From positions 1-29,275 of the forward strand of contig JAEZAW010000153.1 of NCBI GenBank assembly GCA_023430315.1: DNA of 29,275 nt. Direction: 5' to 3'. Of this stretch, positions 24,776-29,275 are shown one piece after another (position 1 is the stretch's first letter; each line of letters starts with the position of its first letter). The position numbers and the translations under genes are program-made. This DNA comes from Pseudomonadota bacterium (GTDB taxonomy: Bacteria > Pseudomonadota > Alphaproteobacteria > Rhizobiales > Hyphomicrobiaceae). A model generated the notes under the pieces. That model ran no database searches. It saw only the letters and a list, made by a program, of their open reading frames with translations, and was not told the DNA's origin.

Positions 24776-24830
24776 GGGAGGACCTGGGGGAGGGGACCTC
24801 CAGGTGGGAACCACGGCTGGGCCTGGGGGG
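24776..24830 (+). other. cluster of G-runs with an embedded inverted repeat
   Basis: Six runs of three or more G (24776-24778, 24786-24790, 24792-24795, 24806-24808, 24819-24821, 24825-24830) lie on the plus strand just before the coiled-coil gene. They meet the usual pattern for a possible G-quadruplex in the mRNA leader. ACCTGG (24782-24787) and CCAGGT (24800-24805) form a competing hairpin. No other part of the window shows this density. Confidence 0.4.
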
Positions 24831-24854
24831 CCGGCACCGACCCCCGAGTGAACG

Positions 24855-26255
24855 GTGGAACAAGCCGAGGGTTCGGGGCCGAGGAATGCGGGCTTGATCA
24901 CGATCCAATCAGTGATGTTCGCGGTGCTCGGCTTTCTTGCCGCGAGCCTCTTGTGGCTCCTGGCCGCGCCCGGCTTCTGGGCCCGCGCCGTGCGGCTGAC
25001 ATCCGAGCGGCTGCGCGAGTCCATGCCGCTGACGGAGGCCGAGATCCGCGCCGACAAGGACCGGATGCGGGCCGAGCACGCGCTGAAAATTCATCACCAG
25101 CAGGTCGAACTCGACGAGGTCAAGCTCTCCGCCGCGCGCCAGCTCATCGAGCTCAACCGCCGCGATGCGCGCATCAATGGCCTGGAGGCCGACGTCGAGG
25201 CGCTCAAGGCCTCGCTCGAAGGTGCCGTCAATGCGCGCAGCGTGCTCGAGCAGACCGTAGCCGACCGCCTGCCACGCCTCGAGGAACGCCTCAGCGAAGC
25301 CAAGCGCCATCTCTCCGGACGCGACGACGAGATCGCCAGTCTTACCCGCTCGGCCGAACGGCAAGCACGTGCACTGGCGGAAGCCAACGCGATCAATGAG
25401 CAACTGAAACGCGAAGTGCAGACACTCACGACTGCGATCGAAGCGGCTGGCAGCGCCAAGGCCGGAGCTGCCGCTGCGGACGGTGGTACTGACGCCGTCA
25501 TTGCCATGCGCGTCGAGCTGCAGGCGCTCCGTACGCGCTCGCGCGAGCAGAGCGCACTGATCGACCGCCTTCAGAAATCCATCGCCGAGACCAAAGGCAT
25601 CGCTGCACGCGCGGCTATTGTGAAAGATGCCGAAGAGAGCGCGAAGCAACTGCGCGAGGCGCGGGCGCTTGCCGCCGCGCGGGAGCAGGAGATCGAGCGC
25701 CTCAAGGCCAGCGTCGCGATCCACGAGAAGACGAACAAGGATGTGGGCGGCCAAAGCCGCCTCGCGCTCATGGCCTCTATCAGCGCTCTCGAGGACAAGG
25801 CGAGCGAGCAGGAAGCTCTTATAAAATCGCTCAAGAGCGAGGTTGCGTCCCTCCAGGAGCAGCTCACGCGCCAGGCTGCGGACAACGCCGCAACAGTTGG
25901 CCGCCTCGGCGGCGGAACACTGCCCCTCTCCGATACGGCCAGCACCTCCGCCATCGGGCCGCCGCGCGAACGTCGCGCCATCCCACGCCTGACGCTTGCG
26001 GAGCGCGTGGCTCAATCACGGCGCGAGGCCGAGGATGAGGCTGTGACCGGTGCAGCCGAGGGCGACGAGCCGAAGCCCCCTCCGGCCCCCGAGCCCGCAG
26101 CAGCCACTGCAAAGGTCGAGAACGGTGCTGCGGCCACGAACGGCTCTGCGGATGCCGGCGCGCCCGACGAGCCAAAGGAGGGGGACCAGGACCGCCGTAC
26201 GCCCCGTATCAAGTCCCGCCTGCTCGACCGGATCTCGAATCTATCGAAGGCTTAG
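24855..26255 (+). CDS. membrane-anchored coiled-coil protein of unknown function
   Basis: The product is a 466-residue protein I cannot assign by name. One membrane helix (about 18-40, with FAVLGFLAASLLWLLAAPGF) is followed by a short conserved-looking stretch, FWARAVRLTSERLRESMPLT, then long heptad-rich charged helices (about 60-210 and 225-350) and a disordered Pro/Ala/Glu-rich tail with a basic C-terminus (RIKSRLLDRISNL). The start is a GTG at 24855 without a clear ribosome binding site; the Met at residue 21 is inside the membrane segment, so it is less likely. The arrangement suggests an inner-membrane tether with a long cytoplasmic or periplasmic rod. It lies between eipA and a tail-anchored protein, all in the same direction. 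Confidence 0.8.
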   Translation: MEQAEGSGPRNAGLITIQSVMFAVLGFLAASLLWLLAAPGFWARAVRLTSERLRESMPLTEAEIRADKDRMRAEHALKIHHQQVELDEVKLSAARQLIELNRRDARINGLEADVEALKASLEGAVNARSVLEQTVADRLPRLEERLSEAKRHLSGRDDEIASLTRSAERQARALAEANAINEQLKREVQTLTTAIEAAGSAKAGAAAADGGTDAVIAMRVELQALRTRSREQSALIDRLQKSIAETKGIAARAAIVKDAEESAKQLREARALAAAREQEIERLKASVAIHEKTNKDVGGQSRLALMASISALEDKASEQEALIKSLKSEVASLQEQLTRQAADNAATVGRLGGGTLPLSDTASTSAIGPPRERRAIPRLTLAERVAQSRREAEDEAVTGAAEGDEPKPPPAPEPAAATAKVENGAAATNGSADAGAPDEPKEGDQDRRTPRIKSRLLDRISNLSKA

Positions 26256-26344
26256 CTCGGATTGTCTTCAAGTGGGCAAACAATTGCCGCAGAGTACCAG
26301 GACGATAGCGAGCGGCCCGCATCCAGCGTCGCCAGGTCAACTTT

Positions 26345-27421
26345 ATGAGCACAAGACAGCGCTTCAGCCACGAGACGACGGCGGAAACCAAGACTCCGGC
26401 GCCGCTGCTGCTCGCCCGTAGCATGGACGCCGAACCGCAACCTGCGGAGGACATCGGCGCCCGGCGCCTGCGCGAGCTGGCCCAGCGCTTCTCACAAGGC
26501 GTGTTTCCAGCATCTGACGACGACGACAGCAAGCTTGAAGGCACCGACGTCGAGTTCGAGCCGGTCTCACTCGCGTCCATTCTTGCGCTCGGCCGCGAGC
26601 AGCAGCCCGACACGCCCGACAATTCGCTGATCGAGGCGGATGGCGGCGCAAACGGCGACACAAGCCCTGTGGTGCCGTTCGTCCCTATTTCGAGCACACC
26701 ACTGCCGGCGCCGGAAGCCGCCAACGACATCGTGCCGCCGCCCGCGGCATTGCCCGCACTTGCGACTGCGGCCCCAGCCGAGCCGCTGCGGCTTGCAGAG
26801 GCAGAGCTCCGTTCGCCCGCCGACGCTGCGATTGCCGAGACCGACGAGACCGACGATGCATCACTCGAAACTGCAGTCGTCTCCATTGTCGAACCCGTTT
26901 CTGAGCAGGATGCAACCGCGGCCGTAAACCAGCCGCTGATGCTGGCAGACCAGTCCGAAACCGATGTCCGCCTCGTCGATCTGATTCGCCGTCAGAAGAC
27001 CTTGCTGGATCAGCTGAACAGCTTCCCGCCGTCGTACGACGCTTCGCAATATGCGGAGGAAGCGCCGGCACCGCGATCGCTCGTCGAGCAGTTGGCACCG
27101 CCGCCCCCCGCCGTCGAGACGGCTGCACCCGAACCCGAGCCCGAACGCGAAGCCCCGCCACCGCTGCCGCCGCCGGCACCGGAGCGCGTGCCGCCGACGC
27201 TGACACTATCTCCGCCGCCACCAGCCACACGCGAACGCATGGAAGAGCCAAACGCATCCGAATTGCCGCAGCACTCGCCGATGATCATCCAGCGGGCGCG
27301 AGCGGAACGCTCCGGTCGCCGCATTCCTGTCGTCGCCACGCCTCCAAGCGCAGTCCCGGCCTTTCTCGGCGGTCTCGCTGCCGCTCTGCTCGTTGCCGGC
27401 GTGCTGCTCGCCATTCTCTAG
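26345..27421 (+). CDS. Pro/Ala-rich tail-anchored membrane protein of unknown function
   Basis: The product is a 358-residue protein without a family I recognise. Most of it is acidic and Pro/Ala-rich and probably disordered. A short ordered-looking helix (DVRLVDLIRRQKTLLDQLN, about 213-231) interrupts it, Pro-rich repeats follow (about 260-300), then SPMIIQRARAERSGRRIP. A single hydrophobic segment occupies the last 22 residues, so the protein should be anchored by its C-terminus with the rest in the cytoplasm. ATG 26345 has AGGTC about 9 nt upstream. It follows the coiled-coil gene by 89 bp and precedes heme A synthase by 138 bp. The codon bias is like that of its neighbours, which supports a real gene. 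Confidence 0.75.
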   Translation: MSTRQRFSHETTAETKTPAPLLLARSMDAEPQPAEDIGARRLRELAQRFSQGVFPASDDDDSKLEGTDVEFEPVSLASILALGREQQPDTPDNSLIEADGGANGDTSPVVPFVPISSTPLPAPEAANDIVPPPAALPALATAAPAEPLRLAEAELRSPADAAIAETDETDDASLETAVVSIVEPVSEQDATAAVNQPLMLADQSETDVRLVDLIRRQKTLLDQLNSFPPSYDASQYAEEAPAPRSLVEQLAPPPPAVETAAPEPEPEREAPPPLPPPAPERVPPTLTLSPPPPATRERMEEPNASELPQHSPMIIQRARAERSGRRIPVVATPPSAVPAFLGGLAAALLVAGVLLAIL

Positions 27422-27517
27422 GCTTCCCCCTCCAAACCTCATAGGCGGGCGGCGGACGAACCGTCGCACGACGCTTCGCCGCGCTCCGGATGATCGAATG
27501 CGCGCGCCGAATTGTGT

Positions 27518-27524
27518 AAGGAGG
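27518..27524 (+). promoter_or_regulatory. strong Shine-Dalgarno out of register with the heme A synthase frame
   Basis: AAGGAGG is the best ribosome binding site in this part of the window. The ATG at correct distance (27534, 9 nt away) opens a different frame of 38 codons ending at 27650, overlapping the start of ctaA. The in-frame GTG at 27527 is only 2 nt away, too close. It may serve a coupled leader peptide. Confidence 0.45.
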
Positions 27525-27533
27525 ACGTGCCGC

Positions 27534-27650
27534 ATGCCGTTTCAACCCAGGGATTTGCCGTGCCGGACGGATCAGGACGACCGCTCGCCGACCCCATGCG
27601 CGCCGTGCGCTGGTGGCTCTACGGCGTTGCTGCGCTCGTCTTCGCGCTGA
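27534..27650 (+). CDS. possible 38-residue leader ORF overlapping ctaA start
   Basis: This short frame begins at ATG 27534, 9 nt after AAGGAGG, and ends inside ctaA. Its product would be Arg/Pro-rich with three cysteines, two of them in PCAPC. It could couple or regulate ctaA translation. Its C-terminal part is read in the +1 frame of ctaA codons, so composition alone does not prove it is translated. Confidence 0.25.
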   Translation: MPFQPRDLPCRTDQDDRSPTPCAPCAGGSTALLRSSSR

Positions 27651-28618
27651 TCGTCGTCGGCGGCGCCACGCGGCTGACGGACTCGGGCCTCTCGATCACC
27701 GAATGGCGGCCGATCATGGGCATCATCCCGCCGCTCACCGAAGCCGAGTGGCAGGAGGCGCTGGCGAAGTACCGGCTGATCCCCGAGTACAAGCTCGTCA
27801 ACCGCGGCATGAGCCTGGATGCCTTCAAGTTCATCTTCTGGTGGGAATGGGCGCATCGCTTCCTCGCCCGCACGGTCGGCTTCGTCTTCGCCATTCCATT
27901 TCTCTATTTCGCAATCCGGCGACAAATCCCTGCGGGCATGTCGTGGAAGCTCGCCGGTCTCTTCGCACTCGGCGGACTGCAGGGCGCGATCGGCTGGTAC
28001 ATGGTCAGCTCCGGCCTCATCGACCGCGTCGACGTCAGCCACTACCGTCTCGCGCTGCACCTCACCGTCGCTTTCCTGATCTTCGCACTGCTGCTGTGGG
28101 CCGCGTGGTCACTGCTGCCACGCGACGACCTTCGCGTCACACGCCCGGCTGCATCCCTGCATAGGCGCGTAGCGGGTCTTCTACTTGCGTTGATTTTCCT
28201 GCAGGTCGTGCTCGGCGCGCTCGTTGCTGGAATGAAGGCGGGCCTCACGCACAACACCTGGCCGCTGATGGATGGCACGCTCATTCCCGACGGGCTTTGG
28301 GTGATGTCACCCTGGTACATGAACCCCTTCGAGAACGCGACCACCGTGCAGTTCAATCATCGCATGGTCGCGTATCTCATCGTCGCCGGCGTTCTCTGGC
28401 AGGCAGTCTCCGTCATGCGTGCGGACGACTTCCGCCTTGCGCCCTCGGCTTTCGCGCTCGCCACAGGCGTGCTGACGCAGGCCGCGCTCGGCATCTGGAC
28501 GCTGCTCGCGCACGTGCCCCTAGGCTTGGGTCTCGCACATCAAGGTGTGGCTGCGGTCGTGACGGGGATTGCAGTCTGGCACCTGTTCCTCGCGACACGG
28601 CGCGAGACGATCGCCTGA
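27560..28618 (+). CDS. ctaA: heme A synthase (CtaA/COX15 family)
   Basis: The product is a 352-residue inner-membrane enzyme that oxidises the C8 methyl of heme O to the formyl group of heme A, for aa3-type cytochrome oxidases. It shows eight predicted membrane segments. The family's first signature is GGATRLTDSGLSITEW right after helix 1. Heme-ligand histidines lie in WWEWAHRFLAR, VSHYRLALHL, QFNHRMVAYL and LGLAHQGVAA. Length and N-terminus match other alphaproteobacterial members if translation begins at GTG 27560, which has AGGGA 6 nt upstream. A TTG at 27512 would give 368 residues but has no ribosome binding site. CtaB, CtaG and oxidase subunits are not in the window. Confidence 0.93.
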   Translation: MPDGSGRPLADPMRAVRWWLYGVAALVFALIVVGGATRLTDSGLSITEWRPIMGIIPPLTEAEWQEALAKYRLIPEYKLVNRGMSLDAFKFIFWWEWAHRFLARTVGFVFAIPFLYFAIRRQIPAGMSWKLAGLFALGGLQGAIGWYMVSSGLIDRVDVSHYRLALHLTVAFLIFALLLWAAWSLLPRDDLRVTRPAASLHRRVAGLLLALIFLQVVLGALVAGMKAGLTHNTWPLMDGTLIPDGLWVMSPWYMNPFENATTVQFNHRMVAYLIVAGVLWQAVSVMRADDFRLAPSAFALATGVLTQAALGIWTLLAHVPLGLGLAHQGVAAVVTGIAVWHLFLATRRETIA

Positions 28619-28663
28619 CAAGCCGGAGACCTGTCCGCATGGCGGCTGCCGGCATAGCACTGC

Positions 28664-28675
28664 CGCAGGCCTGCG
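28664..28675. repeat. 12-bp perfect palindrome after ctaA
   Basis: CGCAGGCCTGCG lies 45 bp after the ctaA stop. It has no loop as written, so it is a better protein site than a terminator. No T-tract follows directly. Confidence 0.4.
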
Positions 28676-28793
28676 AAGCACCTCTTTCCAGCAGCCGGCG
28701 GATAAGAAAAGAAAACGCTTGAAGAAACCGTCCGACGCCGCAGTGGGGAGGGAGGTGTGTGGCGATGCGGCGCCGGACAGTTCCTTCTGGCAG

Positions 28794-28853
28794 TGGCCCG
28801 TCGACGATGCGCGCACGCTTTGCAGGCTCGGTGCGCGCACGCCCCAAGGGCCA
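28794..28853. ncRNA. nested inverted repeat, candidate structured RNA element (part 1)
   Basis: An inner 9-bp repeat, TGCGCGCAC (28808-28816) with GTGCGCGCA (28831-28839) around a 14-nt loop, is enclosed by TGGCCC (28794-28799) and GGGCCA (28848-28853). Both stems are perfect. Strand and transcription are not established; the element is symmetrical as DNA. Confidence 0.35.
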
Positions 28854-28857
28854 TGCG

Positions 28858-28899
28858 CCGATGCCAAGTCCCAACAAGCGGGCTGTGGGACTGCATCGG
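28858..28899. ncRNA. 14-bp hairpin with a 2-nt bulge, candidate structured RNA element (part 2)
   Basis: CCGATGC (28858-28864) and AGTCCCA (28867-28873) pair with TGGGACT (28886-28892) and GCATCGG (28893-28899), leaving a CA bulge and a 12-nt loop. It begins 4 bp after the preceding nested repeat. A GGGGA/TCCCC pair (28745-28749 with 28913-28917) could enclose both. Confidence 0.4.
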
Positions 28900-28944
28900 A
28901 CCACTCGGCCGATCCCCCCGGTAGGGTGTCAGCACGAGAATGGA

Positions 28945-28989
28945 ATTCATTGGCGACGGCCCGTTCTGCTGCAACGCGAGACAATGAAT
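28945..28989. repeat. 8-bp inverted repeat with 29-nt spacer
   Basis: ATTCATTG (28945-28952) and CAATGAAT (28982-28989) are exact complements in an otherwise GC-rich stretch, which makes the AT-rich arms stand out. It may be a protein-binding site or a third stem of the adjacent structured region. Confidence 0.35.
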
Positions 28990-29085
28990 GCAGCACCGGA
29001 GCCGCCGCTGTTCCTCCTGGAGCGCTCCCCCCTCGATTCCGGTCTCCGCACGATCCCAGAAAAGAGTGGTCCAATGCCCTCCTGA

Positions 29086-29105
29086 AGAGGCTTTATGAAG
29101 CCTCT
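29086..29105. terminator. 8-bp hairpin with tetraloop, possible terminator of the right-edge gene
   Basis: AGAGGCTT (29086-29093) pairs with AAGCCTCT (29098-29105) around TATG. It lies about 100 bp downstream of the stop of the partial minus-strand gene. No T-tract follows on either strand, so the terminator reading is tentative. Confidence 0.35.
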
Positions 29106-29202
29106 CAATTGCGACAGCGCGCGGGCGAATCAGCGGCGCTCGGGCGGCCGCCACTCACGTCTCGGCACAGGGCCGCAATAAACGTCGCATGAGCAGAACG
29201 GA

Positions 29203-29275
29203 CTAATTCTCGCGCCGAACCCGCGCCTCGGCGACGATCAGATCCGACCGCCCGATAGACGCTTCCTCGAGATGA
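29203..29275 (-). CDS. C-terminal end of an unidentified protein (partial)
   Basis: A minus-strand frame enters from the right edge and ends at TAG 29203-29205, giving 23 residues that end in VAEARVRREN. The mixture of hydrophobic and charged residues (EEASIGRSDLIVAEA) looks like a real protein tail, unlike the noise frames to its left. The fragment is too short to name a family, and the rest of the gene is outside the window. Confidence 0.4.
   Translation of the reverse strand, partial: HLEEASIGRSDLIVAEARVRREN

Larger units (their letters stand above)
28619..29202. other. 584-bp gene-free region dense in inverted repeats
   Basis: Open frames of 184-207 codons exist on both strands here, but their composition (many Cys, Arg, Ser and His with no hydrophobic core) looks like GC-rich noise. 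The region holds a 12-bp palindrome and at least four further inverted repeats listed separately. It sits between ctaA and the partial gene at the right edge. I find no tRNA, RNase P, SRP or split tmRNA landmarks. Confidence 0.55.

Noticed and set aside
28895..28925. String resembling the D-arm of tRNA-Ser on the minus strand (GGCCGAGTGGTCC)
   Set aside because: No acceptor pairing and no GTTCGAATC-type T-arm follow at the right distance.
28741..29105. RNase P RNA, split tmRNA or 6S RNA as identity of the structured region
   Set aside because: I find no GAGGAAAGTC-type RNase P core, no tmRNA tag-coding frame, and no single long bulged hairpin as in 6S RNA.
28569..29192. 207-codon plus-strand frame after ctaA, and 184- and 204-codon frames opposite
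   Set aside because: They have no domain, a poor amino-acid mix with many Cys, Arg and Ser, no ribosome binding site, and they overlap strong inverted repeats.
1..29275. Mobile element, prophage, CRISPR array or defence system
   Set aside because: I saw no transposase, integrase, direct-repeat array, attachment site or recognised defence domain.

Overview
The window is GC-rich and reads as chromosome from an alphaproteobacterium, most likely of the Hyphomicrobiales. That placement is inferred from an EipA/DUF1134 envelope protein, an alphaproteobacterial-type heme A synthase, strong third-position GC bias with long antisense shadow frames, and frequent ATGA-coupled starts. I see no insertion sequence, integrase, CRISPR array, tRNA or rRNA. 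It looks like a stable metabolic region rather than a mobile island.

Layout. 1-2904: the 3' end of a hemerythrin-like gene converges on a minus-strand pair, an alpha/beta hydrolase and a divergent gamma-glutamyltransferase-like Ntn hydrolase. 3068-8140 (plus): a YfhO-type polytopic membrane protein, then a class III aminotransferase translationally coupled to an M20 deacylase. 8156-15965 (minus): a catabolic run that in transcription order is pobA, pcaH, pcaG, an amidase, an enoyl-CoA hydratase with both catalytic glutamates, a gap of about 100 bp, a GrdB/PrdB-like reductase with cysteine where relatives have selenocysteine, a class III CoA-transferase, and a second crotonase lacking one catalytic glutamate. 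The last three genes are joined by 4-bp ATGA overlaps. 16083-23338: a P1 peptidase divergent from pobA, a DadA-like flavoprotein divergent from a carbamoylase-type M20 hydrolase, an SPFH protein, a PepT-like M20 peptidase and a ketopantoate-reductase-like protein. 23688-28618 (plus): EipA, a membrane-anchored coiled-coil protein, a Pro-rich tail-anchored protein and heme A synthase. 28619-29202 has no credible gene but is dense in inverted repeats. A partial minus-strand gene enters at the right edge.

How the genes work together. PobA and PcaHG convert 4-hydroxybenzoate to protocatechuate and open the ring, but the rest of the beta-ketoadipate pathway (pcaB, C, D, IJ, F) is not here. The window instead carries an unusual number of amide-bond hydrolases (three M20 enzymes, a P1 peptidase, an amidase and a GGT-like enzyme) plus amino-acid transaminating and oxidising enzymes, so salvage of peptides, N-acyl or N-carbamoyl amino acids and amides is a reasonable reading. 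The best candidate for an undescribed system is the coupled module at 8156-11078: a cysteine-version GrdB-like protein, a CoA-transferase and a divergent crotonase in an apparently aerobic organism. A palindromic operator-like element between pobA and the P1 peptidase gene is the clearest regulatory signal.
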